A stretch of DNA of 64,000 nucleotides from a gamma proteobacterium HIMB30. GTDB lineage: Bacteria > Pseudomonadota > Gammaproteobacteria > Pseudomonadales > Litorivicinaceae. The stretch lies in NCBI GenBank assembly GCA_000227525.2, contig AGIG01000017.1, forward strand, positions 41,537 to 105,536, written 5' to 3'. The stretch's first letter is position 1, and every line of letters starts with the position of its first letter. Shown here one piece after another: positions 25,539-34,343 of the stretch. A program made the translations under genes and the position numbers. Below the pieces are notes generated by a model that worked only from the letters and a program-made list of their open reading frames with translations, had not been told where the DNA came from and made no database searches.

Positions 25539-28500
25539 CTAGTTCGGTCGTTCACAGATCCGGCGTATCGCCGACACGTCGATCTCTTCACGTGCGGTAA
25601 TTGCAAGCCCAGAGGGGTCTGATGCATCTTTCACACAGGACCCTGTGCAGCCTCCGTACTCAACGTAATAGCCCTTAATTTTGTGTTGGGTGTTCGAGTT
25701 TTTGTCGTAATTCCATCTGAGATCATTCCAGGTTCCATAGCCTTCTGTATTGCCGGTGATCTGTAGGAAATATTCTCGCGTCCCGCCGCTTTGTGAATCG
25801 TTCGGCTCTCGCATCACCGGGTCGGTGCTACTGCCGCTTGTGGTTACACAGTCACCATCATCGTCGATACGTACCTGAAAATTATGGAACCAGAGGTCGA
25901 GTCCTTCACACAATGGTCCGGGGCGTGGCCGACATTTATTGGTTGAGTTGCCCGGCAACGGATCAAATCCGACAACAAAGCGGTCGAGGTCGGTCTGGGA
26001 GGTGCTGGCTTCACTGGATTCACCGCTCGCGAGGCATTGTTGCCCGGCTGGATCTTTCCTGACGTAACGCCCGGTCCGTTTACGACGATCCTCGTGAGTG
26101 CCGCCGCTTCCAGTGTCGTCGTAGGAGTATTTGTAGAAAATACTTCCGTGCTCTGGTCCATCGATCCATCGGTAGGTACCTGGATTGTTTGGCGAATCAG
26201 TAAAATCGAGGGTTGGATCGTCCCAGTCTTTTTGCCAATCCTCGTGGCTGGTACCACCGAGCCAGCCGGCTGCGATGGTACCGTCATCCTGCGACAGTCG
26301 AGTGAAAATAAAATCATTCTCTTCTTCAGATGTAATGGTCGCCAAGTAGCCCTGTAGCCCGCAGAACTTTGCGCTGTCTGCGATTGCATCTTGTCTCGCA
26401 TCGGGCCAATCAATATCGGGAGTTGAGTCACCATTTGCGTCAGTGATGAAACGATAATAGTGGGGTGTATTCGAATCATCGGGAGGATAGAAGGGGAGTG
26501 AGTCACCTAGGCTGAATAGGATGGTTCTATTTTTTTCATATGCCGCGGTTTCGTTGACCAAATCTTGGTAGGTGTAGCGGACTTGCTTCATGATCTGGAA
26601 CCATTCTTCACCTTCCAGAGTGTTTCCGCTCCCGGCGTCGAATTGAAGTGTTCCGCTTTCTGCGTCATAGACCGCTCGGCCATCGTCACCCATCAATGGG
26701 ATATCTCGGAATGTATATCTGAGGTAGTTGGTTCCGTCAGGTGCCGCAACCGTTTTCCGGCAGATATTGACGGTCTCGTTGGTACCCCACGTCACAGATG
26801 CGCTGCAGTTTGGAGCGCTGCCGTCTGAGGGAGACCAGTTGGTCACGTAGTCGCCATCACCGTCATCGTCACTGTCTGGCATGACGTACAGCAGATCGAT
26901 GTTCGGCTGGAAGTCGTCTTGAATCAGGACGGTCGCGTAGCGGAGGTCACACGTACTCTCGGATTCGGAAGGAATTCCAAAGTTGATGTTATCCGGAGCG
27001 ATCTGACACAGCGCGTCATCCTCAAGTGTTCGCGTAATATTCAGACTGCCGACGGCAGCCAACCCCTGACCACCGCCTGATTTCAGTTCGGATGAGATCA
27101 GTAGCTGGTAGAGGTCAGAGTTCTCAAGCTGGCTAAAAAACCGCGTGTTGCCGTCCGCGTCTTGGCCGGGGAAATATTTAAAATCCGTGAGCTTTGTCCA
27201 CCCAGAATCTTCGGGATCAGTAGTTTGTCCCGGGTCGGTGGCGGATAAACAAAAGTCGTCGGCGTCAATATTAGAGTACAGCGCGTAGGGCCGATTGTCC
27301 CAGTCTAAGGTGCTCGATGGGTCTTTTGCGAACATGAAAGCCTCGCCGGCAGTACCTTCCCAGACTGCTGACTCATACATCTCTTCAAACGACTCGGCAT
27401 CCGTAAATGATCGACAGATTCGGATTGTATCTGCCGGTAGTTCTGTTTCTGTCGAACAAATGGCTTCGTAGCCGTTGAAATCGAGGAACTCGAAATCGCT
27501 AGCCGATCTGGTGAAAATATTGGTTGATCCATAGTCTTCTAACTTCATCGACAGATTAAAATCACCAACAGTTGAGACATAGAACTCATTACTGAGTCGA
27601 CGGATTAAATCATCACTGATCTTTTCATCAAAAATTTGTATCGGACCGACCAAGCCTGAGAAGTGAGAGCGCGTTCGGTAGGACCCGAATAGAAGCAACT
27701 GGTTGATCACGATATCGAGATCCATCGCAGTCTCGGTATTTGTTGGCTCAACCTCCGCTCCGTTGACATATAGATCGAAGCTGAGGTCGTTAATGTCGCT
27801 CCCTGAACCGGTCGTCCCGAAGTCTAGATCGATATCAGAGTCATGTTCGACGGTGAGCACAATGTGAGTCCAGGTACCAGAGTTCCAGTCTTCGAGTGTT
27901 CTCACGGTTCGAGTGATTGACGGATAGACGATGGACCGGTTGGAGCCTGCCTCGTTACTTCGATTTTGGGTTGCCAGCCTCAGCTGAAGATTTCCAGAGT
28001 CGTTGAGTGCGATCAGCGCGATACGATCATTGTTGCCAGACGAATTTGGCCACCACTGATTTTCGTCGATTTGTCCTAACTGAGCGAGCAGGCAGCCGTC
28101 TGAATCATTACAGGTGACATCCTTCAGCCACATGCTGATCGTCAAGTCACTTCCACCCGCGATGGTTGACCTGAAGTCGATTGCCATATGGTCGTCACCA
28201 TCAAACTCGACACCCCATCGTTCACTGAGACGGTTGCCACGCATGATGAGGCATCCCGCATCTCTGAGATTTCCGTCATCTAACCCGCAGCTGAGTTCTT
28301 GGCTGTCAGTGAGAGATGTGTCTGTTTTGTAAACGTTGCAAATATCGACATCTGTTGAGTCTGTAAGTAGTGAGTTCAGACGCAGTACGGTTGAATCGAC
28401 CTCAAGCGAGCTCCCAGCGAGATTTGAGATTCGAGATGAGGACACTTGGAAGGTCGACATGAGCTGGAGGGTTCCGAGTACCACGAGGCTGAAGACTGTG

Positions 28501-28562
28501 GTGTAGATCATTAGCTCAACTAAACTGAAACCCTCTCTCGTGTGCTGTCTGATTTTTTCCAT
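25539..28562 (-). CDS. Giant pseudopilin with LamG-like and C-type-lectin-like domains
   Basis: A 1007-residue protein with a type IV prepilin N-terminus: a short basic leader, the cleavage site REG|FSLVELMIY (Gly11, Glu16 = Glu5 of the mature protein), and a hydrophobic helix to about residue 35. Residues 115-335 look like a LamG/concanavalin-type jelly roll (VEFDGDDHMAIDF, LTISMWLKD, WTHIVLTV, FDLYVNGAEV, FSGLVGPIQIFDEKIS). Residues about 705-960 resemble a C-type lectin-like domain (DARQDAIADSAKFCGLQGYLATITSEEENDFIF, GWLGGTSHEDW, YRWIDGPE, later WNDLRWN). Ordinary pilins are about 150 residues. It is probably a minor tip pilin acting as an adhesin. It is three bases from the pseudopilin gene upstream. 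Confidence 0.82.
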   Translation of the reverse strand: MEKIRQHTREGFSLVELMIYTTVFSLVVLGTLQLMSTFQVSSSRISNLAGSSLEVDSTVLRLNSLLTDSTDVDICNVYKTDTSLTDSQELSCGLDDGNLRDAGCLIMRGNRLSERWGVEFDGDDHMAIDFRSTIAGGSDLTISMWLKDVTCNDSDGCLLAQLGQIDENQWWPNSSGNNDRIALIALNDSGNLQLRLATQNRSNEAGSNRSIVYPSITRTVRTLEDWNSGTWTHIVLTVEHDSDIDLDFGTTGSGSDINDLSFDLYVNGAEVEPTNTETAMDLDIVINQLLLFGSYRTRSHFSGLVGPIQIFDEKISDDLIRRLSNEFYVSTVGDFNLSMKLEDYGSTNIFTRSASDFEFLDFNGYEAICSTETELPADTIRICRSFTDAESFEEMYESAVWEGTAGEAFMFAKDPSSTLDWDNRPYALYSNIDADDFCLSATDPGQTTDPEDSGWTKLTDFKYFPGQDADGNTRFFSQLENSDLYQLLISSELKSGGGQGLAAVGSLNITRTLEDDALCQIAPDNINFGIPSESESTCDLRYATVLIQDDFQPNIDLLYVMPDSDDDGDGDYVTNWSPSDGSAPNCSASVTWGTNETVNICRKTVAAPDGTNYLRYTFRDIPLMGDDGRAVYDAESGTLQFDAGSGNTLEGEEWFQIMKQVRYTYQDLVNETAAYEKNRTILFSLGDSLPFYPPDDSNTPHYYRFITDANGDSTPDIDWPDARQDAIADSAKFCGLQGYLATITSEEENDFIFTRLSQDDGTIAAGWLGGTSHEDWQKDWDDPTLDFTDSPNNPGTYRWIDGPEHGSIFYKYSYDDTGSGGTHEDRRKRTGRYVRKDPAGQQCLASGESSEASTSQTDLDRFVVGFDPLPGNSTNKCRPRPGPLCEGLDLWFHNFQVRIDDDGDCVTTSGSSTDPVMREPNDSQSGGTREYFLQITGNTEGYGTWNDLRWNYDKNSNTQHKIKGYYVEYGGCTGSCVKDASDPSGLAITAREEIDVSAIRRICERPN

Positions 28563-28564
28563 CG

Positions 28565-30871
28565 TTAGGATCCAAATATGTCAGGGTCGGGACAGGTTTT
28601 AGCGGTTTGCACCCTCAGCTCGACCGTGTCGGTCGATCGGTTGATGATTTGTGCCATATTACTCGCCGGCTCAGGAGGCGAGAACCAGGTTGGGTTGTTC
28701 CCGTCCCAATCCCACTTAGGAATCGAGAGCCGGACATCATCGCTGTAGTCGAGCCACGCGTTCTCGTCATTATTCTCAGCAGGCAAGGAGGCCGGACAGG
28801 TCCCGCCGGGATAGATGCTGGGTAATCGGACCTGACGAATCCGCCATTGTTGGAAAGAGTTATACCAAGTTAATCGGAACCTGGGATTATTTGGGACAAC
28901 GTAATTTGAGAGCTGTAGCGGTGTGGTGTTGCTGACCTTGAGTGCCAGAACGAAGCCGTCTGCGCGCCCGTTGCCACCATCGATAATGCTGTTACTGCCC
29001 CCCCATGACGAGAAGGTGCTCAGGTTATTCCCGGCGTAGTGGTTAAACGACTCTTTTGTGATTCGGAAGTCGTTGTCTTCGTCTCTCTCGATGAATGGAT
29101 AGTTTGAGTTTTCCCATGCCGGGACGTTGTCCATGTCGAACGCCGCGCGGCAAGACCATGTCGAGACCTGTGTCGGGTTATCGGTGCTGTCGTTCGTCGC
29201 GTCGTACCGAAAGAGTGTCTCTGTCGAGTAGGTATTTGCCTGGGAGCTGTTGGAGGTTGTCCCACGTCCGGCCTCAATCCCGTCTCTGTAGTCAGTCGCC
29301 CCATAGGCCCCAGAGTCTCCAGAGTCTGGTCCGCCGTCGCACGAGTTTCCGAACTCGTCGTCTTGGAAGAACATTGAGAACTTCTCGCGACCGTTAGCGA
29401 CGTCTGCGTCGGTACTCGTTGACTCGAGGATATAGATGGTGAGCGCGGCCGACGCTGCGATTGAGTTTTGCTTCGACGAATAGGGCGTGGACCCACTGGT
29501 GCTGTAACCATAAAAAGCGACCGGTGTTTGAGAGTCTCGGAGGGCGACCGTGGTGATGTCCATCGGGAGATTGAGTGACGGTTGAGACAGGAATGTTGAA
29601 TTTGCGGTGTCCCACTTCCCGAGCCTAAAGGTAACCGCCGTCCGGCCCTCCGGTTCGCATCCACAATTCGGGTACACCTCGAGTCGGATATCCGCTGCAA
29701 CATTGTCGGCATCCGGCCCGGTGGACTGCTCTAAGCTCCCGAAGGTCATCGCGATATTGATATCGACCTCCTCAAATATCCCAGTGTCGCCGGTGTAGCT
29801 CAAAGTCTCTAAGGTATCGTTCAACTCAATCAGTGGCCCCTCGATCGTCAGGACATGATCGTTACCGTCACTATCGGTCAGGAAATCGGTACCGGTCGAA
29901 ACGCTCAGGCTTCCAAGCGCGGGATCGCCGGAGGTATCGGTCGCGGTGATTGTCACAGTGACATCCTGCGTGTAGGCCGCCAACGAATCACTTGTTACCC
30001 GGATTTTTCGATCTGGATTGATGTTTCTGGCGACACTTTCCTGCACGGGCACTTTGCAGGTACCGCCACTACAGGCGTCTGTGAGGGTCGAGTTTTCGAA
30101 TGAGTCGTAGTAATCATCGTCGACCACAAGAGTGATCTGACTGGGCCCTATGACGCCTGCTGATTCCACTAAATAAGCGACCGGGTCCCCGGTATTCGCG
30201 GTATCACTCTCGCGGATCAAAAACCTGGGCATGAGGACTTCAGAGCCCACGATGACACCATCGTCATCGGTGGGTATGCAGTCAGTCGTCGCCACAGTAT
30301 CGCTGCACGCATCAGTATCTGGACACAGGTGAAACATCCGCGACGCCGAGGTGATGCGGTGAACAGCGCAGATGGAAGGGGCACCGATGATGTGTAACGG
30401 GGCAGGTTCATCTGTGGAATTGAGTACCTCGAGGTTGTTAAAGGCAGCGGAGGGACAATCCGAGTCGAGCGTAAATGTTTTGTCAGTGAGATTCGCGCTC
30501 TCGATTGCGCACTCCGGATTTTGTCCGTCGAAACGGTCTGCATCGCCCAAGATCGCGTTGATAAACGCATCGCTGGAGATGCCTCGAGATGATGTCGTTA
30601 GTGCCGTATTCCCGTTATCGATGACGTCGGTGTTGAACCCCTCAAGGTCCTCAGTGAAGACGGAATGGGCTTCATCGATCATGTTTGTCAGCAGATTTTT
30701 CGATGCCTTGGCGTTGCTCGAATCGACGGTTGTTTGCTCAAAAAATGCGATCGCCGCGAGCGTACCGGCGCCCACCATCGCGATGATCGCAGCCGCTACT
30801 ACCAGTTCAACCAGCGAAAATCCGCGGGCTACCAACTGAGGGGTCGTAGTGGTACTTTGGGGTCGTGACAT
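28565..30871 (-). CDS. Second giant pseudopilin
   Basis: About 768 residues from the ATG at 30871, giving a 16-residue leader; a GTG at 30895 is possible. The prepilin site VARG|FSLVELVVAAAIIAM with Glu5 is canonical and is followed by a hydrophobic helix. The rest is beta-rich and acidic: residues about 300-390 contain Ig/cadherin-like wording (DVTVTITATDTSGDPALGSL, EGPLIELNDTLETLSYTGD), and the remainder has many cysteines and aromatic residues. No enzyme motif is seen. It is co-transcribed with the 1007-residue pseudopilin and probably forms a tip complex with it, as PilW/PilJ-type minor pilins do. Confidence 0.8.
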   Translation of the reverse strand: MSRPQSTTTTPQLVARGFSLVELVVAAAIIAMVGAGTLAAIAFFEQTTVDSSNAKASKNLLTNMIDEAHSVFTEDLEGFNTDVIDNGNTALTTSSRGISSDAFINAILGDADRFDGQNPECAIESANLTDKTFTLDSDCPSAAFNNLEVLNSTDEPAPLHIIGAPSICAVHRITSASRMFHLCPDTDACSDTVATTDCIPTDDDGVIVGSEVLMPRFLIRESDTANTGDPVAYLVESAGVIGPSQITLVVDDDYYDSFENSTLTDACSGGTCKVPVQESVARNINPDRKIRVTSDSLAAYTQDVTVTITATDTSGDPALGSLSVSTGTDFLTDSDGNDHVLTIEGPLIELNDTLETLSYTGDTGIFEEVDINIAMTFGSLEQSTGPDADNVAADIRLEVYPNCGCEPEGRTAVTFRLGKWDTANSTFLSQPSLNLPMDITTVALRDSQTPVAFYGYSTSGSTPYSSKQNSIAASAALTIYILESTSTDADVANGREKFSMFFQDDEFGNSCDGGPDSGDSGAYGATDYRDGIEAGRGTTSNSSQANTYSTETLFRYDATNDSTDNPTQVSTWSCRAAFDMDNVPAWENSNYPFIERDEDNDFRITKESFNHYAGNNLSTFSSWGGSNSIIDGGNGRADGFVLALKVSNTTPLQLSNYVVPNNPRFRLTWYNSFQQWRIRQVRLPSIYPGGTCPASLPAENNDENAWLDYSDDVRLSIPKWDWDGNNPTWFSPPEPASNMAQIINRSTDTVELRVQTAKTCPDPDIFGS

Positions 30872-30899
30872 AAGCTCAACTGCAATGGCTAACACTTAA

Positions 30900-31517
30900 A
30901 TGAACATTAAAGGTTTTCTCAGCGCGAAAAAAGAAGGAAGTGCGATCTTGCTCGCGATCGCGTTGTCCGCGATTTCTGCGATTGTGGTGATGAATATTGG
31001 GCAAACAGCGGTGAGTGTCACCCGGTCTGCCGCGGAGGGCGGTACCCAGCGTGGTAAGGATTTGTTCCGCGCGCGCGAGCTGATGGAAATCGCGTCCTAC
31101 GAGATCAAGCAGGGGTCAGCGATACCTGACGCATGGGTCGATGTCGCAGACTTCTTTACCGAAAGCGATGTGGTCGACGGCTTCACTAATAGCGAGCTGA
31201 TTGCGTCGTGCATGCGACCGCTCGGGGTTTGGACAGACTCGTCGGGTGACTGGCGCTTGGTACCCGATGTTGCCCAAGAGATACAGACATTCCGCCGATA
31301 CCGCCTGGTCGATCTCTCGGTATTACCGATGCAGGGCGTTGGCGCGGTGGTTGCCGGGACAATGCAAGATGTTGAGAACAGTCTGGCTGCCAATGACTTA
31401 GACGTGACATCTGTGATCGCATGCGCGGCACCGAAGGAGAATTCGCTTCGGCGTGCGCAAGCGAATATTGTGAATTTTCGGGGTGTGATGCGCACGATTG
31501 AGATCCGTGAGATTTGA
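30900..31517 (+). CDS. PilX/GspK-like minor pilin assembly protein
   Basis: A 205-residue protein with a short basic N-terminus (NIKGFLSAKKEGSAILLAIALSAISAIVVMNIGQ) resembling PilX/GspK-type pseudopilins, in which KKEGSAILLAIAL takes the place of the xxxQRGxALLxxLxxL motif. The usual Glu5 is not evident, as in GspK-like tip proteins. The rest is soluble with two cysteines. The start lies 28 bases from the divergent giant pseudopilin gene, suggesting a shared control region and function. The assignment rests on position and N-terminal pattern. Confidence 0.55.
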   Translation: MNIKGFLSAKKEGSAILLAIALSAISAIVVMNIGQTAVSVTRSAAEGGTQRGKDLFRARELMEIASYEIKQGSAIPDAWVDVADFFTESDVVDGFTNSELIASCMRPLGVWTDSSGDWRLVPDVAQEIQTFRRYRLVDLSVLPMQGVGAVVAGTMQDVENSLAANDLDVTSVIACAAPKENSLRRAQANIVNFRGVMRTIEIREI

Positions 31518-31571
31518 TAGGATCAATGGTCGCTGGCGGACCGATTTCGGTGCCCTATGTTTTGTCTTTAG

Positions 31572-31615
31572 GGTGTACAAATACCCCCCCCCTCAACCTT
31601 GGACTTTTGTACAAA
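31572..31615. promoter_or_regulatory. Paired TGTACA palindromes flanking a 9-C tract (operator candidate)
   Basis: GGTGTACAAA (31572-31581) and the perfect palindrome TTTGTACAAA (31606-31615) share TGTACAAA at a spacing of 34 bases, about three helical turns. A run of nine C (31584-31592) lies between them. They sit just upstream of a putative promoter for the secreted paralogs, so they could bind a dimeric regulator. Confidence 0.4.
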
Positions 31616-31625
31616 GATCAATAGG

Positions 31626-31654
31626 TTGACTACTGCTTTCTGTCCCTGTAGTTT
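31626..31654 (+). promoter_or_regulatory. Putative sigma70 promoter for the tandem secreted-protein genes
   Basis: TTGACT (31626-31631), a 17-base spacer and TAGTTT (31649-31654) lie about 35 bases before the start at 31689. The -35 element is near consensus and the -10 element is weak, which fits dependence on an activator. Confidence 0.4.
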
Positions 31655-31688
31655 TCGCTCGCAAATTCATGACGAGAAGAAATATTAG

Positions 31689-32195
31689 ATGAAAAGTTTA
31701 GTCAAAATCTCCGCCGTTTTCGTGGCCACCTTAAGTGTCTCACATTTCGTTGTCGCTGCGTCGCATGTTCCATCCCTTGAGGCGTCGGTCAACGCGTTGT
31801 CGGTGGAAGACCGCGCGGCCTTTGAGCAGAACTCTCAGGCCCTGACCGGGATGAACGCAGACGTCGAGGCGGCTGTTCAGCAAGTTCGTGTTCAGTCTGC
31901 AGTCGAGCAAGGCTTGATGTCTGCAGAAGAAGCGAAAAATATGGAGACGGCATTGTCTATCATCGAAGCAAATCAAGATAAATTTAATTTCGATGTACAG
32001 GCTGCGATTGGCGAGGCTTATGAAGCGGGTCTTGTGACTCAAGACCAAATCGTTCAGACCCTTCAGGCGTTTGACAGCTTATCTGATTCAGCAAAATCTC
32101 TGGTTGGTAATGAGGGATTTGACGCAGTTGAGGGTAACCCGTTCTACGATCAGTTGAGTGATGCAGATAAGGCGATCGTTGACAGTGTTGAGTAA
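31689..32195 (+). CDS. Secreted helical protein, paralog 1
   Basis: A 168-residue protein with a signal peptide (KISAVFVATLSVSHFVVAASH). The mature part is acidic and helical and contains EASVNALSVEDRAAFEQN, VEQGLMSAEEAKNMETALSIIEANQDKFNFDV and FDSLSDSAKSLVGN. These blocks recur in the next gene (ALEVIEANQEFFDFDI, FNSLSDADKAIVGQ), so the two are tandem duplicates. No cysteine occurs in the mature part. No family is recognised. It is followed by the paralog and a TPR-barrel outer-membrane protein, suggesting a surface or secreted role. Confidence 0.65.
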   Translation: MKSLVKISAVFVATLSVSHFVVAASHVPSLEASVNALSVEDRAAFEQNSQALTGMNADVEAAVQQVRVQSAVEQGLMSAEEAKNMETALSIIEANQDKFNFDVQAAIGEAYEAGLVTQDQIVQTLQAFDSLSDSAKSLVGNEGFDAVEGNPFYDQLSDADKAIVDSVE

Positions 32196-32217
32196 CGATA
32201 AATCAGAGGGTAACCCG

Positions 32218-32805
32218 ATGAAGAATATCAAGAACGTTGTTGTGACTGGTCTGGTGATCGGATGTGCTTCAAGCGTCGCGTATGGTGCGGACATTCCAGA
32301 TCTCAGCAGCTCAATTGAAGCGCTTGACGCGTCACAGCTAAGCGCGTTTGAGGCGGATATTGGTGGTGTGGAGTCAGTGATCTCTGCTGATGTCGATTTT
32401 GCGTTCGACACGGCGGTAGTTAACGAAGCGCTTGAGCAGGGGTTCATTACTGAGGCGGAGGCCGCGGATCTGGACTCAGCTCTTGAAGTTATTGAAGCAA
32501 ACCAGGAATTTTTTGATTTTGATATCGCCTCGCTTATCGGGGATCTGATCTCGGGGGGTAATCTAACGCCCGCTTACGCAGCAGAGACCTTAGCTATTTT
32601 TAATAGTTTGTCTGATGCGGACAAGGCCATCGTCGGTCAATCGAGCTTTTCACCGTGGCTTAGCGGAACGAATTGCGGTGGTTCGTGTTCTATTAGCGAC
32701 CTGAGCAACCCCAATTATCAATCTGCTGCTTATAAAAGCTTGTCTGCTGCGGGGCAGACTGCTGTCGCAAGCGCGCCTCTTTCCGATCCAGCTAAGCTGC
32801 AGTAG
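32218..32805 (+). CDS. Secreted helical protein, paralog 2
   Basis: A 195-residue product from the ATG at 32218 (GAGGG ten bases before; an upstream frame to 32158 would overlap the preceding gene and hide the signal). The signal peptide NIKNVVVTGLVIGCASSVAYG precedes a body paralogous to the gene upstream: SSIEALDASQLSAFEAD, EALEQGFITEAEAADLDSALEVIEANQEFFDFDIAS, FNSLSDADKAIVGQ. It adds a C-terminal extension with a Cys pair (GTNCGGSCSISDL) absent from paralog 1. Function unknown. Confidence 0.65.
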   Translation: MKNIKNVVVTGLVIGCASSVAYGADIPDLSSSIEALDASQLSAFEADIGGVESVISADVDFAFDTAVVNEALEQGFITEAEAADLDSALEVIEANQEFFDFDIASLIGDLISGGNLTPAYAAETLAIFNSLSDADKAIVGQSSFSPWLSGTNCGGSCSISDLSNPNYQSAAYKSLSAAGQTAVASAPLSDPAKLQ

Positions 32806-32820
32806 TCACCCAGGACTCTT

Positions 32821-34143
32821 ATGAAAAAAATTAAATACGCGGTTATCGCCGCTTCGGTTTCTTTTTGTTCGTTCGCGATGGCAGTAACTGAGGCTGAATA
32901 TCAGGCAAATAAAAATGATACTGAGCTCGCGCGGACTTATGCGGCCGAGCTCTTCGCGCAAAAGAAATTTGACCGAGCGCTAGCAGTAATTGAGGACGTG
33001 ATTGTTGCGAAGCCAGTAGATTTGGCTGCTCGATTTTTTAGAATTCAGATCATGATCACCCTAGGTCGTGGCGAGGAAGTGCTCGATGAGCTGGAGTTTA
33101 TGACGACACTGAAGTTGCCCGCGTCAGACATCGATCGAGCCAAAAATTTAATTGAGCTCGTAAAGCGAAACGAATCACCGCTTAACGCGACCGTTAGTTT
33201 TAAAATGGGGTTTGATTACAACGGCAATGCGAACAGCTATAACGAGACCGGCCAGACGTGGGTAACTTCAGATGGCTCCACATGGACCGGTACGGCTCGT
33301 ACAGACACTGCGAACAATGCGACAAAAAAGCTAGCGGATACCATCTACAACACGTCTGTCGGTTATTTTGGTTCTTACAAGCTGAATGAAGACAAAACTC
33401 GCAATCTTAATTTTGCGTTGTCTTCGACCTACAAAAATGGAACCGATACAATCAACGCGGATGGTGTTACCACGCTCGCGCGATTTGGCTACGAGGAGAA
33501 CATCGGGAACTTCAAAACTGAGCTCAGTTACACCTCGGTCAAGGTGAATAAAAAACACAACAGCACCTCCGGTGGGACATCTGTGGCGCCAGATACGAGT
33601 ATCGGAATCCCTGGTCTATCGATGTCGTATAAATTCAACGATCGCTCAGTCTCATATGCATATACGAGCGCTAAGTCGAAAAACACCGGGATAGGTGCTG
33701 CGTCCGATTACGACAACACGACAGGAAAGCATAAGCTGAGCTTTTCTTCACCGCTCGGTAAGCAATCATTGGCGCTTCTCAGCTTCGAGAGCGGTACATA
33801 CAAGTCAAAGAACAGCTCGGTAAAGAACGCGTATGACAAAGACATTACTACGCTTTCGGGTACTTTAATTACGATTTGGAAGGCTGGACATCGAACCACT
33901 CTGAAGTATTCGAGTTCCTCCAAAGACAATAAATACAGTTTCCAGAACTATAAAAGAGAAGATGCAAGCACGACACTCTCAGCCAACTACACGGTGTCTG
34001 GTGATGTGTTCTATGAGCCTCTCAAAGACTGGAGCTTCATATTCGGTTACAAGAACAGTCAGACTGATTCAAACAACCCCACCTATGATGTGAAGGCCAA
34101 TAGCTATGGTCTGACGGTCGAGCGTCGCTGGTCTCAATATTAA
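32821..34143 (+). CDS. TPR-type outer-membrane beta-barrel protein (paralog A)
   Basis: A 440-residue protein 15 bases after the secreted paralogs. The signal peptide KKIKYAVIAASVSFCSFAMA precedes TPR-like helices (residues 25-120: AELFAQKKFDRALAVIEDVIVAKPVDLAARFFRIQIMITLGRGEE). From about 125 to the end alternating strands run to a terminal aromatic residue (LTVERRWSQY), as in a beta-barrel. The same plan occurs in the 694- and 461-residue proteins of this window. N-terminal TPR plus C-terminal barrel is the layout of Slam/DUF560 surface-lipoprotein translocators and of PgaA; membership of either is not proven. Confidence 0.7.
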   Translation: MKKIKYAVIAASVSFCSFAMAVTEAEYQANKNDTELARTYAAELFAQKKFDRALAVIEDVIVAKPVDLAARFFRIQIMITLGRGEEVLDELEFMTTLKLPASDIDRAKNLIELVKRNESPLNATVSFKMGFDYNGNANSYNETGQTWVTSDGSTWTGTARTDTANNATKKLADTIYNTSVGYFGSYKLNEDKTRNLNFALSSTYKNGTDTINADGVTTLARFGYEENIGNFKTELSYTSVKVNKKHNSTSGGTSVAPDTSIGIPGLSMSYKFNDRSVSYAYTSAKSKNTGIGAASDYDNTTGKHKLSFSSPLGKQSLALLSFESGTYKSKNSSVKNAYDKDITTLSGTLITIWKAGHRTTLKYSSSSKDNKYSFQNYKREDASTTLSANYTVSGDVFYEPLKDWSFIFGYKNSQTDSNNPTYDVKANSYGLTVERRWSQY

Positions 34144-34162
34144 CCCCCAGTTATCGATCGAG

Positions 34163-34200
34163 AAAGCTCGGACACTTAGTGTTCCGAGCTTTTTATTTTT
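34163..34200 (+). terminator. Rho-independent terminator after the TPR-barrel gene
   Basis: AAAGCTCGG...CCGAGCTTT (about 34163-34193) forms a 9-pair stem that continues through ACAC/GTGT with one bulged base and a short TTA loop. It is followed by TTATTTTT. It ends the unit that contains both secreted paralogs and paralog A. Confidence 0.85.
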
Positions 34201-34343
34201 CTATTAAGAGCGTAGTGGCTTTTGATTTTTTTGAGGCACAGTCTCGATCTTGAGGTGGCTCCTACAAAAGAAGTAAATTCTTTATCTAATTGATAATTCG
34301 ATTAAAATCCCACTTTAGTGATACCATGTTGGTGAACTGATAA

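Noticed and set aside
31584..31592. C-tract as a proven phase-variation switch
   Set aside because: It is not inside a reading frame and length variation cannot be seen from one sequence; kept only as a possibility.
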